From: Petunia secreta | Taxonomy: Eukaryota; Streptophyta; Magnoliopsida; Solanales; Solanaceae | DNA length: 64,000 nt | Assembly (NCBI GenBank): GCA_029990175.1 | Contig: JARKIP010000023.1 | Location: forward strand, 27,795,501 to 27,859,500 | Direction: 5' to 3' | Shown: positions 1 to 11,571 of the stretch, in pieces | Numbering within the stretch: position 1 is the first letter of the stretch | How the letters are laid out: each line of letters opens with the position of its first letter | The notes under the pieces: model-generated | Databases searched by the model: none | Told to the model about the DNA's origin: nothing | What the model saw: only the letters and a program-made list of their open reading frames with translations | Made by a program: the position numbers and the translations under genes

Positions 1-1181
1 TGTCATGGAAAAACAAGCTAAAGCCAAGCCTAAGCAAAATAATAACAGAAATTATATTCCAGCGAATTCCTAGAGCATAGAGGATTAGTAGTAGGTGTCG
101 ACCACCACGCAAGACTAACTTGCATGTACCGATCCCTTCAACAGCAACCTTATTGTTGTTGCCTACATAAATCCACTTTGTTCCACGTGAAATACGCCGA
201 AACTCCACAAAGGAATTGCCTTCCCTCGTTATGTGGTCCGTTGCTCCCGAGTTTACAATCCACAAAGGATTAGATTCAGTCAAAAATACTGAACTAGAAA
301 CACAAAGTTCACTAGTTTGAGTTTTTTGAAATACCTTTCTAGGAGGCTCAGAGCAATCCTTAGCATAGTGACTCTTTTTGTCACAGTTAAAGCATTTTAC
401 CTTTGCAACATTGACACGTTTGGAACGTTTGTTATTACTTTGTTGTTCTGCCCTTGCTCTTTTAGCAGGCTGAGACTGAGTTGTTCCTCTTTTCTTAACC
501 CAATTCTTTTTCTTTGAGCCAGCTTTGGCCTTAAAGGATGTTGCCATATGCAACTCAGCTGTTGGCTTAGCAGCCTCAAGCCAATCCTCTTCAAGCTCAA
601 GAGATCTCCGGACATCTTCCAGAGTCTTGATTAGCTGATTGTGGATCAAATGCATCTTCATATGATCCCAAGAATTAGGGAAGGACCGTATGACAGCTTG
701 AACTTGTTGCTCATCGGTCAACACATGACCAACATCATTTAACTCCCCAATCATGTTTGTCATAAGCCTCAGATGAGTTCTCACTGAATGTTCAGGATGC
801 TTCTTGTATGAGCCAAACTTGATTGTTAAGGATCGTAGCCTTTCAATAGAACAGGTACCAAAACAATTCTTCAAAGAAACCCAAAGACCCATACCTCTTT
901 GGTGATCCTTAAATTCCCTTAAGATATCATCATCTAAGGTGCTCAACAACGTAATGCGAGCCAAGGAGTCTTTTTTTTCAAGCGTCATAAGCCGCACGGT
1001 CACGCCTATGCTGAGTCATGGTGCCTTTCTCAGGCTCATCCATGACGATGTTAATTGCCTCCAGAGCCTCTTGCTCTTCAAGCACATATTGAACTTTTAA
1101 GCTCCAAGTCTCATAGTTGTCACCATTGAGTTTAAACCCTTTGTTGAGCTCAGCAACAATGTTCTTAGTAGTAGTAGACAT
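1..1181 (-). pseudogene. Ty1/copia gag and start of protease, frameshifted, running off the window edge
   Basis: Read on the minus strand, the frame starts at the ATG at 1179-1181 (MSTTTKN) and gives a copia gag N-terminus (UBN2/DUF4219-like, with a GDNYETW block). It breaks at an A-run at 971-978, where a stop appears and the gag continues in another frame. This is most simply a 2-bp loss. Further along there is a CCHC zinc knuckle (CFNCDKKSHYAKDC, about 350-400) and then the protease start at about 250-270. The usual catalytic D-S-G is N-S-G here. Gag packages the element RNA and the protease matures the polyprotein. The frameshift and the Asp-to-Asn change mean this copy is probably dead. 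The rest of pol lies beyond position 1. The family call is firm. Whether the LTR at 2806-3187 belongs to it is an inference. Confidence 0.85.
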
Positions 1182-2014
1182 TCTTTTAACAAAATAAAAA
1201 AAATATAGTGAGGATCTAAAGAAGGAGTTTCTAAATGCAAGTACTATGTTCAACATACATATTCGGACAATAAGCACTAAATTGATTAAGCTAATAAACA
1301 CGTATATTAATAATGGAGTCGAAAGTTCACTATGTTCCCAGTCATCGTCCAAAAACTAAACACATGAAAATTAACCTAGTCAACTACCTAATTTAATGTC
1401 TTTATCATCTTTAAAACAATATTTTATTTTTATAATCTTATAATCTCCTATGAATCTAAGTTAAACAAATTAACTTAAAGTTAAACTTAAATTTTATTTA
1501 ACGTATTAAAAAATAAGTCAAATGTTAAACTAATTAACATTTATGTATTCGTTAATTAATTAACAAATATATTTAATATTAAACTAATTAATATTTCTAA
1601 CATGTTAAACAAATTAACAATAATAAATTAACGTTAAAGTAATTAATATTTTAGGCATTTTTTTAACTAATTAACAAATTATGCAATTGTTAAACTAATT
1701 AAAAAAATGCAGTTAACGCTAAACAAATTGACATGTCATACAATTGTTATACTAAACAATTATGTTTACAGTGTTTTTATAATTTGGCCATTCGCCAAAA
1801 TAAAATAAGTACCAATTTTTTAATTTGAAAAACTCAAATGGTCTATTTGCCCAATTCTGCTAATATGCCGCCATAACAAGCAAATAAACTTTTAGAGGAC
1901 ATGTGGTCCAATTCTTTTAGGGGTTTAATCATCCAAGTTAATAAAGAATTTTAAAAACGGGCATGTAGCTTATTCTCTGAAAGTTGCTCATATAAAAAAA
2001 AGGGGGAAATTTAA
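1182..2014. other. AT-rich non-coding stretch, probable copia leader
   Basis: No gene is visible. Positions 1380-1780 are very AT-rich and repeat TTAAACTAATTAAC-like words. It lies between the copia gag start and a putative primer binding site at 2794-2805, so part may be the leader of that element, later interrupted by a hairpin repeat. Confidence 0.4.
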
Positions 2015-2270
2015 TCACTGGCCATTTTTGGATGCGCTCATTGGGGACTATCCACCGTTTCCAAATTCATTGAAGAATAGCCAAAAAATCGTGCGCACAG
2101 TTAAGCTCCATTAGCGTTGGAAAAACACCCCAGACTAGTCTCATAACAAAATACTGGGGCTTTGAACAAAACTTGTTCAAAGCCTTAGTATTTTGTTATG
2201 AGACTTTATATATAAAGCTTCAGTCCTATAACAAAATGCTGGGGCTTTGAACAAGTTTTATTGTACTCCT
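2015..2270 (-). repeat. Hairpin-rich foldback repeat, copy A (partial, inverted)
   Basis: The reverse complement of 2017-2140 matches the end regions of copies B (3664-3799) and C (5216-5352). Next to it is a near-perfect inverted repeat at 2137-2205, with arms of about 30 bp containing CATAACAAAATACTGGGG and its complement. A second partial arm follows at about 2220-2260. No coding capacity. Its class is not recognised; a non-autonomous DNA element or foldback family is most likely. Confidence 0.75.
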
Positions 2271-2805
2271 TTATTCTGTTGTACAGCCATGTTTTTGGCG
2301 AACCAAAAAAATTAATACAGTCACCGTCCATGTGACAAGACCGGACGTGGCTAGCGTCACTGGCTATGGACCAAAGGCAGCCACAGTAGCTCACCAAAGC
2401 CTTTTCCGGTGGTGAGTGGTGGGAGTTAAAACAACTGATTCGATTTTTTTTTTAATTTATTATTTAGCTTGAAGCAGATTTGAAACTAATTTCAAAAAAA
2501 GGTTATCAAAATGGAAGGGGAACCCTAATTTCTCATCCTCTTTACTAACTGTTAGTGCTACCTTGAAGGCTTTCCTTTAATATATATATTTTTTTTTTTT
2601 TAAAAAAATTGCTTCTGTTATGTGTCCGTTTACACATATATGAACGGAGAAAAAAAAAAACTAGGCATGGAAGACGCACTACAGTACGTTGACAGTCTGA
2701 CTGCAATCAATAAAAATATTTATAGTTCTAGATTAACAGTGATCATTTTCAGAACTATTCCGTAATTTACTGACCAGAAAATCAACCTGGTGACATCTGA
2801 TACCA

Positions 2806-3187
2806 ATAAAGGATTCATATTTATATAACACAAAATCTACACTAAATATATTAATCAAACATTATAAATTCGAGAACTTACTTGTTCTCCTTATAAGCGG
2901 AAGCGGTAGGATCTTTACCACAGCTGGAATCACTGGTCGTCGGTGGTTGTCACAATAACGGAGCAACCCCTTTATCCACAGTCTAAATACCTAATTATTT
3001 GGTAGAGAGAAAGAGGAAGAGTTGTATAGAAAAGTACTACATGTTTTTTCACTGTGTATTACTGTATACTTATAGCTTATATGAAGTAGTTGTCCTCTTA
3101 TAGGACTTTACGAGGTAATTATCTATTTACCAGGATAAGCTTTAAGAGCACCCCTTATGGGTGGAATCTTAACAGATAATTCCAACA
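2806..3187 (-). repeat. Putative copia LTR with primer binding site at 2794-2805
   Basis: On the minus strand the segment begins TGTTGGAATTATC, as copia LTRs often do. It is followed directly by TGGTATCAGATG (2794-2805), close to the initiator-tRNA-Met primer site. It would be the 5' LTR of the gag at 1-1181, with 1.6 kb of leader between. A purine-rich CCTTTTGGGAGG (reverse complement of 3188-3199) also abuts its start, as a polypurine tract would. No second LTR is available for comparison, so the borders are provisional. Confidence 0.5.
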
Positions 3188-3334
3188 CCTCCCAAAAGGA
3201 TGGGAGTTAATTATAGTTCAACTCAGTGACACAATTAATTGTACTAGAAAGAGAAATTAATTGTAAAAATTTCGTGTAGGTGCCTGTTTGGCGCGCTAAT
3301 TGATTTGTAGCCGTCAAAAATAAATTCGCTGAGA

Positions 3335-3799
3335 AATAGCCACTTCCAGACAAATCTCAGTATAAAATGAGGCTTTGAACAAAACTTGTTCAAACCCCCA
3401 GTATTTATACTGGGAAGCTTCAGTAAACTAACTTGTTATGGGACTTTGTATAAAGCTTCAGTCCCATAACAAAATACTGGGGCTATGAACAAAACTTGTT
3501 CACAGCCCCAACATTTTGTTATGGGACGGAAGCTTTATATATAAAGTCCCATAACAAAATAATGGGACTTATCTCTTTGATGAGACCTTTGTTATGGGAA
3601 TAAATCCCATTATTTTGTTATGGGATAAAGTCTCATTATAAAATAATGAGACCTTTGAACATGACTAGTCTGGGGTGTTTTTCCAACGCTAATGGAGCTT
3701 AAGTGTGTGTGCGAATTTTTGGCTATTCTTCAAAGAATTTTGAAACGCTGGATAGTCTCCAATGAGCGCGTACAAAAATAGCTACTGATCAAAATACTC
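3335..3799 (+). repeat. Hairpin-rich foldback repeat, copy B
   Basis: It starts near GCCACTTCCAGACAAATC and ends near GCTACTGATCAAAAT, matching copy C throughout. It contains a 67-bp near-perfect hairpin at 3461-3527 (arms GTCCCATAACAAAATACTGG and complement) and further CCCATAACAAAATAATGGGA palindromes at 3540-3650. No open frame. Confidence 0.8.
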
Positions 3800-4784
3800 A
3801 AACAACACAAAATTCAATACTTGGCACTAGGTGAGGGGTTGGGGAAAACACGACTTAAAAGCAAAACTTTAGGTAATATTGAACCTATTCATTCCCAAAC
3901 ATTTGCCTACAAATGGTTGCCTAATATGCCACATTTATTTCAATGCAAAAATGCATTAGTTATCACTTTGTATACAAAATAAACATCATTCTGATTAAAA
4001 AAAAAACAAAATAATATAGTACAACCAATTATACATACAAAAACAGACAAAAAAATATAAAACTATTACAAAACAACATATTCGTTGTGAGTCAAAAGAA
4101 AATATCTTTATACTTCATACATTAAGCCTAAAAAATTTAAAATGTTCCATCTTACCTTCAAACAACGAAACAAGAGCAAGAACTCATTAAAGGATGATTT
4201 ACAGAAATAGGAGATTTTCGGCGCCCATCACAGACTTAGCCATCATAAGGAAAATTTTACAAATTTAGCTTCCGTAAGAAAGTTCCTGGTGATAGCAAGA
4301 TCTTTTTATTAGCAAAGATATTACGATTGTCAGCAACTTTTCCTATGGGGATAATTTTATGTAAGAGTTTCCATATATGGGTCAAAACTATAACATTGAC
4401 GCCAAACTATCTATTTCGCACAAAACGTTCCTCATAAAAAAGAGGAGCTTAGTGCACAACCAAGAGGAAAAACAAGGCGAAAAGGCTAAAGATGAATAAC
4501 TGGAGAGTACCCACAATTTATTTTCTACTTATACAGCATGGGCAAAAACGTCTTAGCAAGTACTGGAGGTCATTTGTTAAAACAAATTTGAATACATGGC
4601 CAAATCAAGGGCCTTTTTGCAAAAATATGACACGGGAAGCAATGGTTTGGCTTTTGCCCGTGCTAAGAAATGGTTTGCAAAAATGGTCTCGTTAAGATTT
4701 AATGAAAAAAATCGTAAAAATTTAGTCACGCAGCCTGTTTTGACCGCGTTAAATGAATACTAGCCAGCAATGCAAAACTGTTTG
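3800..4784. other. No gene recognised
   Basis: AT-rich sequence between two hairpin repeats. Short open frames such as 4492-4695 show no recognisable domain. Probably decayed TE sequence, but no family can be named. Confidence 0.4.
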
Positions 4785-5352
4785 AAGACTAGCCACCTCC
4801 AGACAAATCACAGTATAAATACTGGGGCTTTGAACAAAACTTGTTCAAAGCCCCAGTACTTATACTGGGAAGCTGAAGTAAACTAATCCCAGTATAAAAT
4901 GCTGGGGCCTTGAACAAGTTGTTCAAGACCCCAGCATTTTGTTATGGGACTTTGTATAAAGCTTCAGTCCCATAACAAAATGCTGGGGTTGTGAACAAAA
5001 CTTGTTCAAAGCCCCAGCATTTTGTTATGGGGACTGAAGCTTTATATATAAAGTCCCATAACAAAATAATGGGATAAGTCCCATAACAAAATAATGGGAC
5101 TATTGAACATGTTAGTTCAAGGTCTCATTATTTTGTTATGGGACTTCTTCAGTCCCATAACAAAATACTTGGGCTTTGAATAAGTTTTATTCAAAGCCCC
5201 AGTATTTTGTTATGGACTAGTCTGGGGTGTTTTTCCAACGCTAATGGAGCTTAAGTGTGCGCGCGAATTTTTGGCTGTCCTTCAGTGAATTTCGAAACGG
5301 TGGATAGTCCCCAATGAGCGCGTCCAAAAATTGCTACTGGTCAAAATTACTC
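4785..5352 (+). repeat. Hairpin-rich foldback repeat, copy C
   Basis: This is the longest of the three copies. It carries consecutive hairpins at 4811-4867 (arms CAGTATAAATACTGGGGC and complement), 4961-5040 (80 bp, arms starting GCTTCAGTCCCATAACA) and about 5150-5214. The 3' block 5216-5352 (GGGGTGTTTTTCCAACGCTA and following) is shared with copies A and B. Confidence 0.8.
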
Positions 5353-5890
5353 GGGGCCAAGACTTCCTGTTATATTCATTTTCAACACTTATCCCTTCAA
5401 GTATTCGCAATAGGCAATACTTGCCGCACTTGGCCGTAAGTCTTGGCAATTGACAAGACTTGCCATTGACCTCTGCTAGATTTTCCAATACTTGCACGGC
5501 AAGTATTGGCAATAGGCTACACTTGTTGCACTGCGTCGTAAGTCTTGGCAATTGTCAAGACTTGCCCCTTCCAGTTTTCCCTGCATTCTCGCCATATAAC
5601 TTGAAGTATTGGCAAAACGGCACTTGCCCTTGAAGTATAGCCAATTGCCAAGACTTACAAATTTTTGCCTTGAACTCTTGGCTTGCGGTTTAAATAAGGG
5701 CATTTTGCTAAGACATTCCTTAGCGCGGGTAATTTTGTAAAACCACTCCTTATGTCTGCATATAGTGAAATTTTTTGCAAAATCAAGACCAGCGAATTTT
5801 GGGACACAAGGTATCATTTCTCCGTAAAAATTAGGTCCCGCGGTCAGTTTGTAGTGCGCTGAATGAAAAACAGGCAGCATATGAAATTCT
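5353..5890. repeat. Short palindromic repeats around AAGTCTTGGCAATTG
   Basis: Variants of AAGTCTTGGCAATTG/CAAGACTTGCC recur at about 5397-5480, 5485-5570 and 5590-5660 in both orientations, so the region can fold back on itself. Overlapping frames on the minus strand only read through these repeats. Likely a small DNA element; family not recognised. Confidence 0.45.
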
Positions 5891-6524
5891 TAGAATAATA
5901 GCCATATTTAAGAACCATGATAAAATCTAAAAAAAAAGAGTTCCTAAGATTTTGAGCTAAGATTTTCAAAGTCCCACAAAAAATTGGAGTGTCAAATATG
6001 AAATCCTACAAAATTTTACTAGGATTTTAAAAATTTTAGTTTAAAGTCCCAAGAAAAAATTTCCTGGAGACCGTAAATATGAAGCTCTAGCAAAACTTTC
6101 TTAAACTCTGAACTAAATCCCAAGTAATTTTCATTGAGTTTAGTTCAAAATTATTTTAAAATTTCCTGAGATTTTTCGTGTTTTGTTGAAGTGGTTGCTA
6201 TTTTTTAAAAATATATATAAGTGATACCTGTTTCTTTGAGAAGCTTATATGCTGGCTATTCTGCTAACTTTTCACATTTCTATGTGGTAATGTGATCACG
6301 TTTAAGGCTGGTCAAAGAAATAGTATTTATTCATTATATAGATAAGTCAATAGCATAAAATAAAATATTAAGATAATAAAAAAATAAAAATATAAAGGCA
6401 TAATAATAAAAAGGGTAAAGTAGGCATTTTTAAAAGTCAATTGAGATAAAGGGGGGAGAATGACAATTGTTCATAGTTGATGAGGGAATGTAATTTTTAA
6501 ATTAAAGTTGGGGGTGTAAATGAT
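5891..6524. other. No gene recognised
   Basis: AT-rich sequence with loosely repeated words (AAGATTTT, AAAGTCCCA) at 5930-6180. No coding or RNA signal seen. Confidence 0.4.
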
Positions 6525-8290
6525 TTCACCTATTTACTAAAAAGCAGGATAGTCAAAATAACACTTAATGTTGACACCAAATTTCTGTGACACTCCTTTG
6601 TATTACGGATTTATTTTGACATACCTTATTTAAAACTTTTGTGTCTTAGACACATCATTTTTTGCCTGATCACTTTAGCCAAAAGGTGTGGATTTCACGC
6701 ACCTATAAGACCATAACACATTTCAAATATTTAAAATTATTATTTTTGATTTTGTTATTATATCACAACTTCCCCAATTTTTACCACCATGGCAGCCACC
6801 ACCATAGCTTCTGACCACTATTGATAAATTCAATTCAAAACAAACCAAATGAACACTAAATAAATGAAAATATGCAACAATAAATAGAAAAAAAAGAAAA
6901 GAAATAGCATTGTACCACAATTAAGACACAATCACCGAAAACCCCATAAACATCGTAAACATCGGGGAAAAGCAATAACCATCGCCGCTTAACCTTCACG
7001 CAGCTTTCTTTATGTAATTATTTTTCCATCGATACAATTAATTTATAAAAGACCCACTTCACAAACTTGAACCTCAAAAAGTTAATCATTTACAAAAGTA
7101 AAAACCACTTCATAATAATACCCAAATCTCCATTATTGAAATGTAATTTTTTTTCTAGACTTTTTTTTGTAGGATCTCTAGTGGAACCTGTAACAATGTT
7201 TTCACGGGTGGCAACGTGAGGCAATGTGTTTTACTTGATATCGGGCGAGACGAACGCCCCGAGGCATTGGCGAAAGCTCCATAGATCTTTATTTTTTAAT
7301 AATTTATAAATTAATATTATTAAAATAGCGAAAAACACCAAAAAGGTTAAATTATAAAGAAATTATAGGATATATATCTTAGCAAGTTTGCTAAAAAAAT
7401 GTCAATCATAATTACATCAATTTCTAATTGGGAACAAAATGAATAATACAATTTTTAAACAATCAACTAAATTATTTTCATTCTTTTTGGCATGTAATTA
7501 GTGATTTAAAAGTGTCAAACCAACTCAAGAATAGATTAGTAGAGAAACACGTCAAGTTAAATGTAGAAGGAAATGAACTTCTTCTTTTCGGAACAATATA
7601 ACAGTTATGGCGTAAGAGCAGATAATAAAATAAAATTTTAACGCTAAATTTGAATGACCTGACTTCAAAAGGAAGTAAATAAGATTCTTTCAATTAGTTT
7701 TGTGGAAAACCAGGTTAAAATTTTGATAATTAAAGACTTTATTTAGTATTTTAAATTTTAATTTGAAGGACTTTCTAGGCTTACGCCTTATTCGGCCGGA
7801 CTCGCCTCACGCCTGGGCTTATGCTCCAACCCATGGAGTTTACGCCTTTCAATACTTTCGCCCGTCCAGATCTCCCCAGGGTGTTTTTGCTACGCCCCGC
7901 TCTGAGGCTTACCCTGCAAACGCCTTTTAAAATATTGATTTGTAAAATGAAAATGTAAAGAGGGAGGAAGATATGGGGAATAAGGGAGTTGGTTCGGTAG
8001 GAGAAGACTAAGGGGGTGGGAGTGGGGTTAGGGGATATAAAGGGAAAGGGATTATTGCTTTTAAGAGAAAAAGAAAACAAAAAGTGGTCTCTACACTTGC
8101 ACATAGACAACTATTTTACACACTATTGAGACTGGTTTACACACTCTTGAATCTGGTCAAAAGTGATATGTCTAAGCCATACAATTTTTAAAATAAGGTG
8201 TATCAAATTTTTCCCGTATTTTAAAGATGTGTCAAAGTAATTTGGTGTTAAGGTTGGGTGCCATTTTGACTATTATGTCTTCCTAAAACA
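6525..8290. mobile_element. Putative DNA transposon with long diverged terminal inverted repeats
   Basis: The stretch 6530-6690 (GATAGTCAAAATAACACTTA ... GACACCAAATTT ... TTAGACACATC) matches the reverse complement of about 8115-8290 (AATAGTCAAAATGGCACCCA ... AACACCAAATTA ... TTAGACATATC) over roughly 160 bp with many substitutions and indels. Inside lie GC-rich blocks at 7200-7290 and 7780-7930 that are also partly inverted copies. No transposase was found, so it would be non-autonomous. Long TIRs suggest a Mutator-like origin, but no clear 9-bp target duplication was seen. Confidence 0.5.
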
Positions 8291-9004
8291 AAAATGTTGC
8301 CACTTAGCCCAAACACGCGCTTAAGTTACTAACTTTAGCCTCTTATGATGATAGCCAAAACGCTAGAAATTTTTCTGAACTAAGCTCTGACGTCTTGCTA
8401 TGGTACTAGCAGATCATCTTTCCCGAGGAACAGAAAAATAGATAGTGTTAAATAGTTTTTAAATGGGGTCAGAAGCGTAATAGAAGCGCTGAAGTGTCCT
8501 ATTTCTATAAATCTCCCTTCCAAAAAAAAAAAGGAAAAATTACGCTAGAAGATACTCTAAGTTGCTTAATTACATATTATACCGATACTTTCAAACAATT
8601 ATCCTACATATCAATATTTTTTATTTTATTACCCTACATATACCATTTTTTATCTCGCTCTCTCGCTAACACAAAACCGTAATTTCTTCCCTTCTCTCTC
8701 TCTCCTCTCCTCCACCCACCTGCCCGCTGGCTGGTTTTTTTCTCCAACTACTAGTCCAGTGACTGAATCTATTTCTCCGACGAACCAGTACTAGAGTGCT
8801 ACAACTGCCACTGTTTTTTTTTTGCGCCGCCTACAGGTGTTGTACCATCGTCGAAGTGGAGGCGCTGCTGCTACTGCTTTGAGGCGGCGTGCTGTTCCAG
8901 GTATGATGTTGGTGGTCTGCTGTGGCAACAGGGTTTTAAGAAGATTTTTCAGACCATTATATTTTTGTGCAAATATTCTCTGACAATAATTTTTATATTT
9001 TATT
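8291..9004. other. No gene recognised; pyrimidine-rich then GC-rich stretch
   Basis: Positions 8650-8740 are CT-rich (CTCGCTCTCTCGCTA, then TCTCTCTCTCCTCTCC), followed by a GC-richer block to about 8935. This could be a decayed 5' untranslated region or captured gene fragment. No exon could be assigned. Confidence 0.35.
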
Positions 9005-9984
9005 TTTTTATATTAATGACATGCTTGTTGTTGGTCATAATGCTTGTAGGATTTAGAAGCTAAAACAAGACTTGAACAAGTCTTTTTCCATGAAAGACTT
9101 AGGACCAGTGAAACAAACTTTTGGCATGCAGATTATTCATTATAGAAAGGCCAAGAAGTTGTGGTTATCATAAGAGAGGTACATTCAGTAAGTACTTCGC
9201 AGATTCAGCATGGACCAAGCTAACGATTCAGTATACTTGTAGCTATGCACTTTAAGTTGAGCAAACATCATTTTCCTTCTAGTGTTGATGAGAAAGAACA
9301 TATGAAGAAAGTTCCTTATGCCCAATTGTTGGCAGTTTTATGTATGCAATGATTTCTATAATATTAGATATTTCTCATGATGTTGGTACTGTTAGCTTTT
9401 ATCCTTCTAACCAAAGAAATGAGCATCGGAATGCAGTGAAGTGGATTATGAGATATCTTTGTGGCACTACTAGTCAGAGTTTGTGTTTTAGTACGGAAAT
9501 TTTTTTTCTTGGTGATTACACTAATATAGACATAGCTGGTGATGTTGATACTCACAAGCCTATTTATTGCTACTTGATTACTTATGCAGTGGGAGTTGTA
9601 TCTTCGTAATCCCGCAAATGTGTTGCTTTATCTACTACAGAAGCCGAGCTAATTGCTTCTGCTGAAGGTTGTAAAGAGTTGCTCTGGATAATGTAATTCT
9701 TTAGGGAACTTGGCTTCGCTCAGAAGAAGTATGTGCTTTATTGTGATAGTCAGATTGCTACTCATATTGCCAAAAATTCTATATTTCATGGTCGAAGCAT
9801 ATTAATGTTAGATACCATTGAATTCGGAATGTGTTGGATGCTAAGATGCTTTCACTTGAGAAGATCCACACTAATGACAATGGTTCAAACATGCTTATTA
9901 AATCTTTTCCAAGAGGAAAGTTTGAAGAGGTTGTTTGATTGTCGGGATGGCAGTCTCCTGCACATAGTTGCTAGGGGGAGAAAT
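9005..9984 (+). pseudogene. Ty1/copia reverse transcriptase and RNase H remnant
   Basis: The forward strand reads copia pol with several stops and frameshifts: NDMLVVGHNA (position of the RT YVDDMLVV motif, second residue lost), MKDLGPVKQTFGMQI, then a block ending GDVDTH (9540-9556), then the RNase H segment CVALSTTEAELIASAEGCKE (9619-9680) and YVLYCDSQIATHIAKNS. This is the C-terminal third of a copia polyprotein. The polypurine tract AGGGGGAGA follows at 9973-9981 and an LTR starts at 9985. The 5' half of the element is absent. Identification is firm; the copy is dead. Confidence 0.85.
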
Positions 9985-10260
9985 TGTTGTGTTTTGGACT
10001 ATTTTCCTTTCTAGGTGGATAAATAGAAGTCCACTTTTTGGACTAGCCCACTTATGCCTTAAGCGTACTATTTGTCACACATATAAAAAACCTCTTTACG
10101 TCTGATGTCAGTAATAACATAAAAGTAATACAGCAGCCAAAGGTGTGAGCATGTTTTTCTGCACAAAATAGCACAGAATAGTTAACTTTGAGACGCGATT
10201 CTCGCTTCGTTGCTTGTTCGATTAAGCTGATTTTTGGAAAACTTGTTCCTCTCATCTTGA
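9985..10260 (+). repeat. 3' LTR of the copia remnant (3' border approximate)
   Basis: It begins TGTTGTGTTTTGG directly after the polypurine tract at 9973-9981. A TATA-like CATATAAAAAACC lies at about 10080. The right border is uncertain because no second copy is present. Confidence 0.55.
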
Positions 10261-10945
10261 TATTTGAACGAGAACTAACGGAGGTCAGTTTAGAGTTCTT
10301 TAGTCCCAGATGTTGGCTGAGAATGGTAGCTGCATTTTGGTTATTTTGCTCATTTTCTTCTCTAATTTTGGTATTTTGTTATATGTATTGTTGCTCCATG
10401 TAGCACTTATTTTGTAGCTATTTAAAGAATAATTTATAATTTTTTTGATTAAGTAGTGGAGCATTTATGGGCCGAGGTCCCGTGATTTTTTTCTCTTCAC
10501 ATTGAAGGGGTTTTCTACATAAATTTGGTACCTTTTGCAATGATTACTTTGCTTTGCCTATATTTGTTGTTTGTGGTTGGTGTAGATGCTTCCTATTTCC
10601 ATTTGTGCTAGTGTTTATCATCTCATCATGTTCAAATAGTGCGGGAAGTATTTGACTTTGGTATTTCTTCTGCTATTACCTTATCATGCAATACCGGCAT
10701 TGCTTGTTTCTTCCCAACATGCTACACCCCTACTTCAATTGCATAAAGTTCAATAAAGAGGTTCAATTGAATCCTTCTCTAGAAAATTATATTAATACGA
10801 TAAAAGTTACATGTAATGTTCTTGGATCCTTTCGAATCCCTTATATACTCTATTCTCCCACCCCTGTCGCCCCCCTTTTCAACTTTTCTTTTTCTTTTTC
10901 ATATATAGTTTTCAATTGCAATTCTTCAAGCACTTCGCTGAAATA
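10261..10945. other. No gene recognised
   Basis: T-rich sequence with short open frames lacking similarity to any family I know. Confidence 0.35.
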
Positions 10946-11158
10946 CCCTCGTAAATTGGGCCAATTTATTAGGCTTAAATCAAATTCGTGTTTGATCACA
11001 TAGTGACTAAAACAGAAAGATATCAAAGTTATTGAAACACTCCAAAAAGCAAAATGCCCTCGTAAATTGGGCCAATTTATTAGGCTTAAATCAAATTCAT
11101 GTTGATAACATAGTGACTAAAACAGAAAGATATCAAAGTTATTGGAACACTCCAAAAA
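10946..11158. repeat. Tandem duplication, period 111 bp, two copies
   Basis: CCCTCGTAAATTGGGCCAAT at 10946 recurs at 11057, and the matching tract runs to about 11158 (end of the second copy). The copies differ by a few substitutions and a small indel. Confidence 0.9.
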
Positions 11159-11229
11159 TAATTTATAGTATTTTGCTAATAAAAAGACTAAAGTATTTTT
11201 TGCTATCAATAAGACTTTGTATTTGCTGA

Positions 11230-11571
11230 TTAACGGTAATTTGCGATCTTACAAAATATATTTTGTTTGTTATACATATGTATAACTGACACCATCATCA
11301 ACATTGAAATTCTTGTAGATTCTCTCACCAAGCGCATCTGATTAACCGTATGAGGTCTCTCGCGTAAAACCTCAATCATGTCACTTGTAGATTCTCTCAC
11401 CAAGCGCATCTGATTAACCATATGAGGTCTCTCGCGTAAAACCTCAATCATATAATTTGATAGTATTTCGTGCCTTGAAATTACTCTCTTATGCATGTCA
11501 AGGATGGCTGAATAAGGTAGAGGCCTAAAGCCAAAATCTATAAGATGCCATAAATTCTTAATTATATTCAT
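11230..11571 (-). CDS. Hypothetical 113-residue frame containing an in-frame 24-residue duplication
   Basis: An open frame of 113 codons. A 72-bp tandem duplication (11312-11383 and 11384-11455) gives two nearly identical blocks containing MIEVLRERPH and VNQMRLVREST, differing at one residue (Met versus Thr) within the block. No domain is recognised, no introns are evident, and it lies about 500 bp downstream of the kinase pseudogene. It may be a fragment of a larger gene or chance. The repeat itself is certain; expression as protein is doubtful. Confidence 0.3.
   Translation of the reverse strand: MNIIKNLWHLIDFGFRPLPYSAILDMHKRVISRHEILSNYMIEVLRERPHMVNQMRLVRESTSDMIEVLRERPHTVNQMRLVRESTRISMLMMVSVIHMYNKQNIFCKIANYR

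Noticed and set aside
2015..5352. CRISPR-like array
   Set aside because: Units are palindromic, irregularly spaced, without constant-length spacers, in a plant genome; hairpin repeats explain them.
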